A stretch of DNA of 64,000 bases from Armatimonadota bacterium (GCA_031459765.1 JAVKHY010000002.1:1-64000); one strand, 5' to 3'; positions 14,514 through 24,646 are shown, numbered from the stretch's first letter. Made by a program: numbers and translations. Notes: a model not told the origin generated them from the sequence alone.

Positions 14514-15230
14514 TCACGCGGTGGCGACCTTCGTCAACGCTTCGGCCTTCGAGGGATCGACCCGGACGCCCGGCCCCATGGTGGTGGAGAGGGTGATCGA
14601 CCGCAGGTACTGCCCCTTGGCAGCGGCCGGCCGGGACCGCACCACGGCATCGACCAGGGCGGTGAAGTTCGCCAGCAACTGCTCCTCGGTGAAGGAGGCC
14701 TTGCCGATGGGGACGTGGATGATGCCGGCCTTCTCCGTCCGGTACTCGATCTTCCCCGCCTTGATCTCGCGCACCGCCCTGGCCAGGTCGAAGGTCACGG
14801 TCCCGGCCTTCGGATTCGGCATCAGCCCGCGGGGCCCGAGGATCCGCCCAAGGCGACCCACGGCGCCCATCATATCCGGGGTGGCCACGGCCACATCGAA
14901 CTCCAGCCAGCCGCCTTGGATCTTTTCGATGTACTCCTCGGCGCCGACGTAATCCGCCCCGGCCGCCTCCGCCTCCTTGACCTTCTCGCCCTTGGCGAAG
15001 ACCAGCACCCGCACCTGACGGCCGGTCCCGGCGGGGAGCGGCACCGTCCCCCGGACCTGCTGGTCGGCCTGCTTGGGATCGATCCCCAGGCGGATGGCGA
15101 TCTCCACCGTTTCGTCGAACTTGGCCCGGGCCGTGGCCTTCACCAGGCGCACCGCCTCCCGGGGGTCGTACAGCGTCCCGGGGGCGACCATCTTCATCAG
15201 CTCACGGTACCGCCTGCCGCGGTTGCGCAT
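14514..15230 (-). CDS. rplA: 50S ribosomal protein L1
   Basis: L1 forms the mobile stalk next to the E site and binds 23S rRNA; in many bacteria it also represses the L11-L1 mRNA. The 238-residue product begins [15 protein letters not shown]. It contains [19 protein letters not shown] and the C-terminal block with [20 protein letters not shown], both diagnostic. It follows rplK by 19 bases. Confidence 0.98.
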   Translation of the reverse strand: MRNRGRRYRELMKMVAPGTLYDPREAVRLVKATARAKFDETVEIAIRLGIDPKQADQQVRGTVPLPAGTGRQVRVLVFAKGEKVKEAEAAGADYVGAEEYIEKIQGGWLEFDVAVATPDMMGAVGRLGRILGPRGLMPNPKAGTVTFDLARAVREIKAGKIEYRTEKAGIIHVPIGKASFTEEQLLANFTALVDAVVRSRPAAAKGQYLRSITLSTTMGPGVRVDPSKAEALTKVATA

Positions 15231-15249
15231 CGGTCGCTCTCCGCCCTCT

Positions 15250-15672
15250 TCAGACGACCTGCAGGCCCATCGACCGCGCCGTCCCCTCGATCATGCGCAT
15301 CGCCGCCTCGAGGTCGTTGGCGTTGAGATCCTTCATCTTCTGCTGGGCGATCTGCCGGATCTGCTCTCTGGTCACCTTGCCGACCTTGGTCTTGTTGGGC
15401 TCGCCCGACCCCTTCTCCACCCCCGCCGCCTGGCGCAGGAGCACCGCGGCCGGCGGGGTCTTGGTCACAAAGGTGAAGGTGCGGTCGGCGTAGACGGTGA
15501 TCTCCACGGGCACGATGGTCCCCACCTGGGACGCCGTCCGCTCGTTGTAGGTCTTGCAGAACTCCATGATGTTCACGCCGTGCTGGCCCAGGGCCGGGCC
15601 CACCGGCGGGGCCGGGGTGGCCTTGCCCGCCGGGATCTGCAGCTTGACGACGGCGATGATCTTCTTGGCCAT
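15250..15672 (-). CDS. rplK: 50S ribosomal protein L11
   Basis: L11 binds the GTPase-associated centre of 23S rRNA and is needed for the stringent response and thiostrepton binding. The 140-residue product contains [20 protein letters not shown] followed by [10 protein letters not shown], and ends in [13 protein letters not shown], all family standard. Prolines of the thiostrepton-binding N-domain are present. It lies three bases after nusG. Confidence 0.98.
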   Translation of the reverse strand: MAKKIIAVVKLQIPAGKATPAPPVGPALGQHGVNIMEFCKTYNERTASQVGTIVPVEITVYADRTFTFVTKTPPAAVLLRQAAGVEKGSGEPNKTKVGKVTREQIRQIAQQKMKDLNANDLEAAMRMIEGTARSMGLQVV

Positions 15673-15675
15673 GAC

Positions 15676-16353
15676 CTAGGTCTTCTCCACGTCTCCGAAG
15701 TTCAGCTCCACCGGCGTGGCCCGCCCGAAGATGGAGACGAGCACGCGCACCTTCTCCTTCTCCACCATCACCTCGTCCACGACGCCCGTGAAGTCGGCGA
15801 AGGGGCCGCTGGTGATCCGGACCGTGGAGCCCTTCTGGAAGGTGATGCGGTACTTGGGCGTCTCATCCCGCAGTTGCTTCAGCAGCTGACGGACCTCGGC
15901 GTCGTCCAGGGGGACGGGCCGCGCCCCGGAGCCGACGAACCCGGTCACGCCCGGCGTGTTCCGGACGACGTACCAGGAGTCGTCATCCATGATCATCTCG
16001 ACCAGCACATAGCCGGGGTAGATCTTCCGATCGACTTCGCGCCGTTTCCCGCCTTTGATTTCCTTCTCTTTCTCCGTGGGCACCAGGACCTGCGCGATCT
16101 TGTCTCCGCCCTGAGCGCGCATGGACTGCCGGCGCCGCTCCAGATTGGACCGCACCTTGTTCTCGTACCCCGAGTAGGTGTGGATCACGTACCACTTGAG
16201 CCGGGGGTCTTTCGGCGCCTCCTCCGTCGGGGCCTCGGCCTCGGGAGCCTCCGTCGGCGCCGCCTCCTCCGTCCGGTCGGCGCGAGGCGCCTCCTCCTCG
16301 ATGTCGGCGAAGATCGTCCGGGCCAGTTCCTCTTTCAGGCTCTCTTCCACCAT
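15676..16353 (-). CDS. nusG: Transcription termination/antitermination factor NusG
   Basis: NusG binds RNA polymerase and links transcription with translation and Rho. The 225-residue product starts at the ATG at 16353 (MVEESLKEELARTIF). It carries an unusual acidic N-terminal extension of about 50 residues rich in Glu, Ala and Pro. The NGN domain (WYVIHTYSGYENKVRSNL, then YPGYVLVEM) and the C-terminal KOW domain (VRITSGPFADFTGVV) follow. A longer open frame runs upstream into secE and is ignored. It lies 11 bases after secE. Confidence 0.96.
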   Translation of the reverse strand: MVEESLKEELARTIFADIEEEAPRADRTEEAAPTEAPEAEAPTEEAPKDPRLKWYVIHTYSGYENKVRSNLERRRQSMRAQGGDKIAQVLVPTEKEKEIKGGKRREVDRKIYPGYVLVEMIMDDDSWYVVRNTPGVTGFVGSGARPVPLDDAEVRQLLKQLRDETPKYRITFQKGSTVRITSGPFADFTGVVDEVMVEKEKVRVLVSIFGRATPVELNFGDVEKT

Positions 16354-16364
16354 GGCGACAGGTG

Positions 16365-16628
16365 TCAGCGGCCCAGGAGGCGCCGGAAGATCCAGGTAAA
16401 GAGGAGATCCCACAGCCCGAGGTACAACGCCATGGCCAGCAGGACCACCAGGACGACGATGGACATGGCCGTCAGCTCCTGCCGGCTGGGCCAATCTACC
16501 TTGGCCAGCTCGATCCGGACCTCCCGAAAGTACCGGGTGATGCGCTCGACGACGGGGAGACCTCCCCGCCGCACCGGCACCGCCCGGGCCATCGGCCGCT
16601 GGACTTTGGCGTCCGTCAGACGCGCCAC
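16365..16628 (-). CDS. secE: Preprotein translocase subunit SecE
   Basis: SecE is the small essential clamp of the SecYEG channel. The 87-residue product has the conserved amphipathic part (FREVRIELAKVDWPSRQEL), one membrane segment (about residues 55-78) and a basic C-terminus. I chose the GTG at 16628 because a GGGGGAG ribosome-binding site precedes it and the next internal ATG would remove only the basic N-tail. It leads the secE-nusG-rplKAJL unit and has a consensus promoter at 16668-16696. Confidence 0.95.
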   Translation of the reverse strand: MARLTDAKVQRPMARAVPVRRGGLPVVERITRYFREVRIELAKVDWPSRQELTAMSIVVLVVLLAMALYLGLWDLLFTWIFRRLLGR

Positions 16629-16667
16629 AACTCCCCCAAAATAAAAAAGACTTTGAAGGCCGGACTC

Positions 16668-16696
16668 ATTATAGGTTCGGCTCTGGGGAGTGTCAA
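16668..16696 (-). promoter_or_regulatory. Consensus promoter for secE-nusG-rplKAJL
   Basis: The minus strand has TTGACA (16691-16696), a 17-base spacer and TATAAT (16668-16673), a perfect sigma-70 consensus. It lies in the 131-base gap between the type II molybdoenzyme operon and secE. The early transcript contains GGCCTTCAAAGTCTTTTTT, which resembles the leader of the L7Ae operon. Confidence 0.85.
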
Positions 16697-16759
16697 TCGC
16701 CGGGATCGACGGCGCCTTCCCCTGAGGGTCGCCCTCGGCGGAGAGAGCATCTCGTCGGG

Positions 16760-16966
16760 CTAACCGGCGTCGTGACGGTCAGAGTCGGCGGGAGGCAGGC
16801 GTTCGGCTCCGGCCAGTTTGCCGGCCAGTTGTTGTGGGTCGTGGATCAGAACCGGGAGGTGCTGCGAGCAGATCCAGAACGTCCGCCCGTGGTAGTGGAC
16901 AGCCAGCAGCGGCACCGCATTGTCGTCACGGCCGCAGTGCACACAGCGCTCGGGGCTCCGGGTCAT
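16760..16966 (-). CDS. Small CxxC/CxxH putative zinc-binding protein
   Basis: The 68-residue product begins MTRSPERCVHCGRDDNAV and contains a second potential metal pair in FWICSQHLP. The Cys-x2-Cys and Cys-x2-His spacing suggests one zinc ribbon-like site. I do not recognise a named family. It is the last gene of the type II molybdoenzyme operon, 59 bases after the gamma subunit. The ATG at 16966 was preferred over a longer open frame that overlaps gamma. A role in cofactor handling or assembly is only inferred from position. Confidence 0.6.
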   Translation of the reverse strand: MTRSPERCVHCGRDDNAVPLLAVHYHGRTFWICSQHLPVLIHDPQQLAGKLAGAERLPPADSDRHDAG

Positions 16967-17025
16967 GCTCTGCCGCCCGCCCGGACCATCCTGGAGCGTC
17001 GCGCCCGGTCCACGGCGACCTCTTT

Positions 17026-17898
17026 CTACCGGCGCAACGGTGTCAATCGCAGGGGCCACCACATCAGCGTGATGTTCTTCTGACCGTTGCGATCCTCGTT
17101 CCCCCCGTCCCACACCGCGACGTTGAGGTGCGTGGTCTCCCCGGGCTGGAACTGCGCATCGGCTTCATCCGGCGTCCGCAGGGACCGGACCATGATCACC
17201 GTCCACCGGCCGGCCTTCCACCGGCCGACGGCCGCGACGTCCTGCCTGGGCTGCGTGGTAAGCGTCCCAAACCCCCACGCCACCAGGTCTTCAGCCGCGC
17301 TGGTGCGCGCCGTGGCGGATCGCAGGTTGCCGGCGGCGGCACCCGCGTTGAACCCCTGCCGGGCGCGCTCGGTCTTGGCCAGATGGACGTCATAGTAGTA
17401 GTCCACGGCCATCGCGGGATAGCTGCGACGGAGGTCGGCGGCGCGCGCCAGGTCCTCCTGCCAGGACGCCTTCCACTGCCAGATATTCACCGGATGCCGG
17501 GCATCGCCCATGAAGGGATTGGGCAGCGTCCCGGGCTGCACCGGAAACTGCAGCGCTACAGCGTCCGTGAACTCGCGCTGGCGCCGGTCGGCGGTATTCG
17601 CCGTCGCATCCGCCCAGGAAAGCTCGAGGAAGAGGGTCCTGCCGTCATGGAGGGCGCGGAGGCGGACCTCCTTCACCGTCCCGCCCCCGTGAGGGCGGAT
17701 GATGGTCTGCGGCATCATCGGGATCGTGCGGGCCGGGGCCCGGGTGAAGACCGCGGCGGCGCGGTCCACATCGAGGGGCACCTTCGCCGCGGTGAACAGG
17801 ACGTCGATGGGCGGCGGCTGAGGCTGGCCGGCGGCGGTGACCAGGTCCAACACGACCAGGAGGACACCCGCAACCACGGCCCCCGCGATCTGCCGCAT
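17026..17898 (-). CDS. Type II DMSO-reductase-family gamma subunit (heme-b protein, EbdC/DdhC-like)
   Basis: This is the periplasmic cytochrome-b subunit that takes electrons to or from the beta subunit's Fe-S chain. The 290-residue product has a Sec-type signal peptide (MRQIAGAVVAGVLLVVLDLVTAAG) and the ethylbenzene-dehydrogenase-type heme domain. Family hallmarks are the LFLELSWADAT strand, the PFMGDARHPVNIWQWKASW block and GRWKAGRWTVIMVRSL. The Met of PFMG and the Lys of GRWK are candidate axial heme ligands by analogy with the Met/Lys pair of ethylbenzene dehydrogenase; I have not aligned them. It follows the HExxH gene by 13 bases. Confidence 0.88.
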   Translation of the reverse strand: MRQIAGAVVAGVLLVVLDLVTAAGQPQPPPIDVLFTAAKVPLDVDRAAAVFTRAPARTIPMMPQTIIRPHGGGTVKEVRLRALHDGRTLFLELSWADATANTADRRQREFTDAVALQFPVQPGTLPNPFMGDARHPVNIWQWKASWQEDLARAADLRRSYPAMAVDYYYDVHLAKTERARQGFNAGAAAGNLRSATARTSAAEDLVAWGFGTLTTQPRQDVAAVGRWKAGRWTVIMVRSLRTPDEADAQFQPGETTHLNVAVWDGGNEDRNGQKNITLMWWPLRLTPLRR

Positions 17899-17911
17899 CC
17901 TGCTCCCTCCC

Positions 17912-18847
17912 TCACGAACCGCTCAAGACTCCCTGCAGCGAGACGGCATAGCCCTCCACGCAGCGCGCGCACGCCTTAAGCCGGGGGTGCCAGTCCGGAA
18001 AGTCGGTGCGGATCCGCGCCGCCACCGCCTCCTCGATCGTCGTCGCCCACTCGTACGTGGGAAACCGGCACAGCGGGCAGCGCCCTCCGGCAGGCGGCGG
18101 AGGATCACCCTCCTCGACCGCCACCCCGGCAAAGGCCGCGAGTGCGGCCCGGTCGGACGCTAGGCGCAGCAGCATCGGGTACGTCGGTCGATCGCCGTCC
18201 CAGAGCCGGGTGACAATGGCCCGGGCGGCCGGGGCGGGCATCCAGGCGAATATCTGCACACCAGCCTCTTCGTACTCCGCCCGAGTGCGCCAGGGGGAGT
18301 TTCCGGCCCGAACGGCGCGGCCGTCGACGCTGCAGTCCCAGAGAAAGCGGAACTGCTCTCCCACGGGCCGCCCTGCGCCGGCGGGGTCGGGCAGCCCTTC
18401 CCCGTAGCCAAAGGTCTCATCGAGCACGTCGACGATGTGGCCGAACTCGTGGCGGAGGAACCGCGTCAGGTCGGCCGGAGCCTCGAAGCGCGCGGGGCGC
18501 AGACGCACCCCGACGGTCCGTCGGTCCCTGCCGAGGTCGGCCCCCTCCTCTGTCCGGCTCCAGGCACGCGACACGATGATCTCGTCGACCTGCGGAGGGA
18601 GCGCGCCCGCCGCGTCCGTCACCGGCCGGCCGCCGCCCAGGATCTCGAAGAAGCGGGCGGACAGCAGCCGGAACGCCTGGCGGCGATCCTCCGGTCGGAC
18701 GTGCTGAACGTAGATGCGGTCGGCGGCGCGCCGGTACGGCTCGTAGAGTGCCGCGTCGCCGGCTTCCGCGCGCCGCCGCAGGAGCAGCTCGACCACCGCC
18801 TCCTGCAGGCCGGCCGTGTACCGGATGCGGGGAGCGGCATGGCTCAT
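17912..18847 (-). CDS. Putative HExxH metallopeptidase-like accessory protein with C-terminal zinc ribbon
   Basis: I do not recognise a named family for this 311-residue protein. It has an HEFGH motif at residues 133-137 followed by IVDVLDETFGYGEG, like the zinc site of gluzincin-type peptidases. A C-terminal treble-clef-like pair of knuckles has Cys257/Cys260 (CPLC) and Cys293/Cys296 (CARC). No signal peptide or membrane segment is visible, so it should be cytoplasmic. The start ATG overlaps the stop of the TorD-like chaperone gene (ATGA), and gamma follows 13 bases later. It is therefore an integral member of the molybdoenzyme operon. It may act in maturation or proofreading of an exported subunit; this is inference. 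Confidence 0.75.
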   Translation of the reverse strand: MSHAAPRIRYTAGLQEAVVELLLRRRAEAGDAALYEPYRRAADRIYVQHVRPEDRRQAFRLLSARFFEILGGGRPVTDAAGALPPQVDEIIVSRAWSRTEEGADLGRDRRTVGVRLRPARFEAPADLTRFLRHEFGHIVDVLDETFGYGEGLPDPAGAGRPVGEQFRFLWDCSVDGRAVRAGNSPWRTRAEYEEAGVQIFAWMPAPAARAIVTRLWDGDRPTYPMLLRLASDRAALAAFAGVAVEEGDPPPPAGGRCPLCRFPTYEWATTIEEAVAARIRTDFPDWHPRLKACARCVEGYAVSLQGVLSGS

Positions 18848-19605
18848 GGCGATGGCTCCAGGGGGCAGCGGTCGGCCCCGCACGGCGGCGTTGCCTCCCC
18901 GGGCTCCCCGAAGACTGGAAGCGCCGATTCGTCCTCTCCGTCGACGATGATGCCCAGCGCAGCGGCATCCGCTGTGATCACCGCCCGGGTGAGGTGCGCC
19001 AGCTCGCCGTAGAGGCCGTCATCCCTGGCGGTGACGAGGCGGGTGAAGGTGGGAACCCACCTGGCCACATGGTCCCGCAGGAAGGCCCGCCGGGCGTCCA
19101 CGAAGGGCCAGACCTTCTCGGCCTCTTCGTGGACCGAGGCATGGGCTTCCCGAAACGCCAGCACGTGCAGAAACTCAAGCTCCAGGCTCAGGTGGTCGAC
19201 GCGTTCACCTGCGCCGGCGGCCACTTCCAGACCGAAGGCCAGGTAGAACCCGGCGATATCCGCCAGCTGTTGCGCCTGCTGGAAGATGTGGCCGACCCCG
19301 TACTGCGTCTCGTGCAGCGGGCAGTCGCGGGAAATCTGGTGGCCGAAAAGTCGCCGGTAGGCGGCCTGCAGCCCGGCCGGCGCCGATGCCGTCAGCACCC
19401 CAACGACGCGCCGCGCCTGCTCCTGCGCCCGGACCCCGCCCATACGCTCCGCCGCCGCCGTCACCGCCTCCAGCACGGCCGGAGCGGTCCGCAGAGCGGC
19501 CAGCCCGTCCTCCGGCGGAGACCAGCCCAGTGAGAGGAACCGGTACAGCGTGCTGCGCGCCAGGGCGAGGGCGGGGTCGGGGATCTCGGTGACCGGGGGC
19601 GCCAT
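18844..19605 (-). CDS. TorD/DmsD/NarJ-family molybdoenzyme chaperone (delta subunit)
   Basis: These cytoplasmic chaperones bind the catalytic subunit, assist cofactor insertion and hold back Tat export until folding is complete. The 253-residue helical product has the family marker DHLSLELEFLHVLAF (about residues 137-151), an upstream CPLHETQYG segment, and a C-terminal cysteine pair in PPCGADRCPLEPSP. It sits ten bases after the beta subunit gene and overlaps the next gene by four bases, matching the alpha-beta-gamma-delta sets of ethylbenzene dehydrogenase, selenate reductase and DMS dehydrogenase operons. Confidence 0.9.
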   Translation of the reverse strand: MAPPVTEIPDPALALARSTLYRFLSLGWSPPEDGLAALRTAPAVLEAVTAAAERMGGVRAQEQARRVVGVLTASAPAGLQAAYRRLFGHQISRDCPLHETQYGVGHIFQQAQQLADIAGFYLAFGLEVAAGAGERVDHLSLELEFLHVLAFREAHASVHEEAEKVWPFVDARRAFLRDHVARWVPTFTRLVTARDDGLYGELAHLTRAVITADAAALGIIVDGEDESALPVFGEPGEATPPCGADRCPLEPSP

Positions 19606-19615
19606 GGCGGGCTCC

Positions 19616-20861
<1,246 letters not shown>

Positions 20862-20869
<8 letters not shown>

Positions 20870-21149
20870 CGCCGCTCTCCTCCCGGATCCAGCATCCCCT
20901 CCACCGGGCCGCTGTCTCGGTGACGAGCCGCCGCACGCAGTCCTCGCCCAGCTGTCGATGGATGACGTGGAGGGTCCGGTAGAAGGGGTTGCGGAACAGG
21001 GCCAGCAGCCGGTCCGCCTCCCATCCGGCGCGCACGTATTCCTCAACCAGACAGCGGGCCATCTCCTCCAGCGCCCCCGCGCCGGCAACCACCCCCACCC
21101 CGACCAGAACCATGGGGTCGTCCGGCTCGTAGGGCTTCGCCCTGCTCAC
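20862..21149 (-). CDS. Conserved-looking 95-residue protein between alpha and beta subunit genes
   Basis: I do not recognise this protein. The GTG start at 21149 overlaps the alpha stop (GTGA), and its end overlaps the beta start by eight bases, so it is translationally coupled on both sides. It reads MSRAKPYEPDDPMVLVGVG at the start. Then come an acidic/hydrophobic helical part (ALEEMARCLVEEYVRAG) and a basic C-terminal half (LFRNPFYRTLHVIHRQLG, then ARWRGCWI). There is no signal or membrane segment. Length and position suggest a cytoplasmic assembly factor for the enzyme; this is inference. Confidence 0.7.
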
Positions 21150-24100
21150 CGCGTTCTGACCCGGACCAGCGCCCCGGCCAGGTAGCGCTTCATGAACTCG
21201 TTTTCCCGGCCGGGAGTGAAGCCCGTGCGGGCCGGCTCCCACAGCCCCTTCCCCCCGATGCCGCCGTCCTCGGCCTTGGTGATTTTCACCAGGGTCTCCT
21301 TGGGCACGGTGTTCACAGCGTGGTTGTCCGCTTCCCCGCCGAAGAGGAAGGCCACCGTCGCCTTCGCCTTGTGAAACAGCGTGTCGGTCTGATGCATCGG
21401 CATGAGCCAGTCGCGGGTCAGCGACTGCTGGCCGCCGTAGCGCAGGTTGGCCTGATAGCCGGTGTCCTCGGAGCGGGCCAGGCCGTCGGGACGGGTTTCG
21501 TGGGCCCGCACGGATTTCTCCGTGGCGATGAACGGCGCGTGTTTCATCATCAGCACGTTGTAGGGGTAGGCCGGATTGTATTTCACCCGCACCATGCAAC
21601 GGGCCACCCGGTAGAAGGGATCGCCGGGCTTCCATCCGATGTACGGGCGGTCGGCGGCGTAGGCGTCCACGTACACGTAATCGCCGTCGTTGATGCCGAG
21701 ATCCCTGGCCGCTTGGGGGTTGATGTGCATCTGGTGCTCGCCGACCCCCGGGGCCCGCCGGTCCAGCCGGTACGGATCGCCGAAGTTGCTGTCCCAGATC
21801 AGGTTCCAGTCCACAGCGCTCCAGCTCGAGTGCACCCGGTGACGGGTCTTGGGCGTGAGGAAGTAGAACCGGTAGCCCTGCGCCCACAGCGGGTTGGTCG
21901 TCCGCTTCACCTCCCGCCACGGGAGCTTCACATTGCGGACGGTGCGCTGGTCCCAGTGCAGCGCGTCCTGCGGGATGCCGTAGTCCTCGGGCCGCACCAG
22001 CGGGTTGCTGGTGACGATGACGTTGGGCAGGTACGGGGTGGCCTCCGGGCCTTCCCGGTGCACGATGAAGTTCTCACCGTACTCGATCGCCTCGGGCAGG
22101 TCGCAGTAACTGTTCAACCGGCCGGTGTCGGTGTAGAAGGGCTCGCTGTCATGAACCTGCTCGTAGAACGGCACGCGCGGATAGGTCCGGAAGAGCATCA
22201 GGGCCGCGCCGGGTTCGCCGTAGGCGCCCGCGAGGATCTCCTCCACCCGGTACCCGACCGTGGAGGTGGAGCTGTCCAGCAGCCGCTGGATGTAGACCTC
22301 GGGCCGCCGCTCCAGCAGGAACTTGAAGTACTCCCTGAACCGCCGGTCCTTGGTGAGGTCGGCCAGCTTGGCCGCCACCTCGGCGATGATCAGCCCGTCG
22401 TCCTTGGTGTCGTAGAGCGGGGTGATCCCGCCCTTCCAGATCTGCAGGAAGGGGTTGCTGCAGGACGCCGTGAGCTCGTAGGTCTCGAACTCAGCCCAGG
22501 AGTTCGCGGGGAGGATGACGTCCGCGTACTCGGCGCTGGCGGTCATTTCGATGTCCTGGTTGATGATCAGCTCCACGTTGGGGTTGACGTTCTTGATCAC
22601 GCCGTAGGCCCACTTGGCGTTGTTGATCAGGTTGACGTTGTTGTACCAGATGACCTTGGTCGGGGTCGGCATGTGGGTCTGGCCGGTAAAGACCTTGCGA
22701 CCGGTCTTGGGGGTGGTCACGATCAGCGGCATGTCGCCGTGGTCCCAGTACGCCGGTTCCTCATCCTTAACATACTTCTTCACCTTAATGTCCCGGCCGG
22801 AGACGTGAGGGTCGACCGCCGGATGGAACGGATCTTCAAAAAACCACCCCAGGATGCCCGGGCCGGTCCAGGGGGAGCCCTGGAAGAGGGCGGCTTTGTA
22901 GTTCCCTGCCCAGGTATGGCAGCCACCGCCGGGGATGCCGATATTCCCGGTGAGCATGAGGGGCAGGTAGAAGGCGCGGTTGGCCAGGGTGGCATGGAAC
23001 CAGTGGTTGATCCCTTCGCCGATGTGGATGGCCGCCGGTTTGATCGTGGCGATGTCCCGGGCCAGGCGCGTAATCATCGCCTTGGGCACGTGGGTGATCT
23101 CGGCCACGGTGTCCAGGTCGTAGTCGCGCAGGTGGTCGCGATAGGCCTCCCAGATCGTGAGGCACTCCACTTCGGCGCCGTCCACGAGTTTCACCCTGCC
23201 CCGCCACCGCAGCTCCGGCTCCAGTCCGGCCCGGGCGAGACGGTCGCCCACGTCGTCCCGGGTAAGGGGCTTCAGCTGCCGGCTCTTCCGGTCGAAGATC
23301 ACGAAATCTCCGAGTTTCCGGTACTGGTCCGGGGTGAGGTTCTGGCGGGTGAAGCTGGGGCCAGCAGGATCGAGCCCGGGCCTGTAGTGGGGAAAAACTT
23401 CCGCGGCCCGCAGCCGCTGCAGCGTGTCGGTCCTGATGAGCAGGGGGAAGTCGGTAAACCGCGTCACGAAGGCCGCATCGTACCAGCGGCGGTCCATCAT
23501 CAGCCGGGTGATGCCCAAGAACAGCGCCGCATCGGTCTGGGGCCGGATCGGCATCCAGTAGTCGGCCTTCACCGCGGGCGGACCGTACTCGGGGGTGATG
23601 ACGACGATGCGGGCCCCGCGTTCCATGAGCTCATTGAAGAAGTGGCTCTCCGGCATCTTGTTTTCGATCAGGTTCTTGCCGACCTGAATGTGCAGCCGGG
23701 CATGCCGCAGTTCATTGAAGTCCACGTCGGACGCCTGCAGGCCGTGCACAAAGGGCTGCCCCGGCGCCTGGTCGCCGTGCCAGGTGTAGTTGCTCCAGAT
23801 GCGCGCCCCCAGGGCCTGATCGGAGGGCACCCGGCGCACGTGGACATCCAGCAGGGCCATGGCGTTGGCCATGCGGTAGAGGCCGTACTTGCCGATCACC
23901 CCGGTCAGCCCCATCCCGCCGCGGAACTTGAAGGTGCGCACGCCCGCCCCGTGCATCGCCTCCACCATCTCCGGTGCATAGCCCTGGGCCAGCAGACGCC
24001 TCGCACCCGCCTCGCCGCTATAGCGTCGGGCGACGGCGAGGAAGGCCTGCGCGATGTAGGTGTAGGCCTGCTCCCAGCTGATCCGCTCGAAGGTATCCAG

Positions 24101-24646
24101 GCCGCGGCGGTCAAAGCGATACCGGCTCTTCACCTCGGGCGTCAGCTCGGGGAAGCCGGCGTCGGCCCACTGCTTCCACCCCAGGCGGACCATGGGGTAC
24201 TTCAGGCGGTACGGTCCATAGACCCGGCGGTGGAAGGTGTACCCTTTCAGGCACCCCCGGGGGTTCCAGTGGGGGGTGGCCCGATTCCCGTACAGGTCCC
24301 TGTAGCGATGGACGTCATAGTTCTGCTCGATGCGCATGATCACGCCGTTGCGCGCATAGGCCCGCAGCCGGCAGTGGTGGGTGTCGTTGGGCGAGCAGAC
24401 GAAGGTGAAGGTGCGGTCGTAGCGGTACTGGTCGCGGTAGACCTTTTCCCAGTCCCTGGCCGGATAGAAACCCAGCGGGTTCTCGATCGTGGCCAGGGGT
24501 CTCAGCAGCCGCAGCGGGAGCGCCTGAGCCAGGAGGAGCCCGCCGACACTCAGGCCGGCCGTCTCGAGAAACTCCCGGCGGGTCAGCCGGAGGGCATCGG
24601 GAAGCTCGGTCTCCCCAGCCGTCGGACCGTCCAGGCCGTCGCTCAC
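21146..24646 (-). CDS. Type II DMSO-reductase-family molybdopterin catalytic (alpha) subunit, Tat-exported; nitrite oxidoreductase/ethylbenzene dehydrogenase-like
   Basis: This is a 1166-residue molybdo-bis-PGD oxidoreductase. A twin-arginine signal (LTRREFLETAGLSVGG, residues 21-36) predicts periplasmic action. The N-terminal cluster (FS0) ligands read C84-x3-D88-x3-C92 and then C132, so an Asp sits where most relatives have Cys. The likely molybdenum ligand is Asp292 in YTWHGDQAPGQP, matching the WYCDLPP region of NarG. The CSPNDTHHC pattern recalls periplasmic nitrite oxidoreductase and its nitrate-reductase-like relatives, but hydrocarbon hydroxylases, perchlorate, chlorate and selenate reductases share the fold. 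The substrate is not decidable by eye. It overlaps the regulator gene upstream (ATGA) and the 95-residue gene downstream. Confidence 0.92.
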   Translation of the reverse strand: MSDGLDGPTAGETELPDALRLTRREFLETAGLSVGGLLLAQALPLRLLRPLATIENPLGFYPARDWEKVYRDQYRYDRTFTFVCSPNDTHHCRLRAYARNGVIMRIEQNYDVHRYRDLYGNRATPHWNPRGCLKGYTFHRRVYGPYRLKYPMVRLGWKQWADAGFPELTPEVKSRYRFDRRGLDTFERISWEQAYTYIAQAFLAVARRYSGEAGARRLLAQGYAPEMVEAMHGAGVRTFKFRGGMGLTGVIGKYGLYRMANAMALLDVHVRRVPSDQALGARIWSNYTWHGDQAPGQPFVHGLQASDVDFNELRHARLHIQVGKNLIENKMPESHFFNELMERGARIVVITPEYGPPAVKADYWMPIRPQTDAALFLGITRLMMDRRWYDAAFVTRFTDFPLLIRTDTLQRLRAAEVFPHYRPGLDPAGPSFTRQNLTPDQYRKLGDFVIFDRKSRQLKPLTRDDVGDRLARAGLEPELRWRGRVKLVDGAEVECLTIWEAYRDHLRDYDLDTVAEITHVPKAMITRLARDIATIKPAAIHIGEGINHWFHATLANRAFYLPLMLTGNIGIPGGGCHTWAGNYKAALFQGSPWTGPGILGWFFEDPFHPAVDPHVSGRDIKVKKYVKDEEPAYWDHGDMPLIVTTPKTGRKVFTGQTHMPTPTKVIWYNNVNLINNAKWAYGVIKNVNPNVELIINQDIEMTASAEYADVILPANSWAEFETYELTASCSNPFLQIWKGGITPLYDTKDDGLIIAEVAAKLADLTKDRRFREYFKFLLERRPEVYIQRLLDSSTSTVGYRVEEILAGAYGEPGAALMLFRTYPRVPFYEQVHDSEPFYTDTGRLNSYCDLPEAIEYGENFIVHREGPEATPYLPNVIVTSNPLVRPEDYGIPQDALHWDQRTVRNVKLPWREVKRTTNPLWAQGYRFYFLTPKTRHRVHSSWSAVDWNLIWDSNFGDPYRLDRRAPGVGEHQMHINPQAARDLGINDGDYVYVDAYAADRPYIGWKPGDPFYRVARCMVRVKYNPAYPYNVLMMKHAPFIATEKSVRAHETRPDGLARSEDTGYQANLRYGGQQSLTRDWLMPMHQTDTLFHKAKATVAFLFGGEADNHAVNTVPKETLVKITKAEDGGIGGKGLWEPARTGFTPGRENEFMKRYLAGALVRVRTR

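Noticed and set aside
17196-17898. Short antisense frames over the gamma subunit as separate genes
   Set aside because: They lack ribosome-binding sites and family similarity; codon-position bias follows the minus-strand gene.
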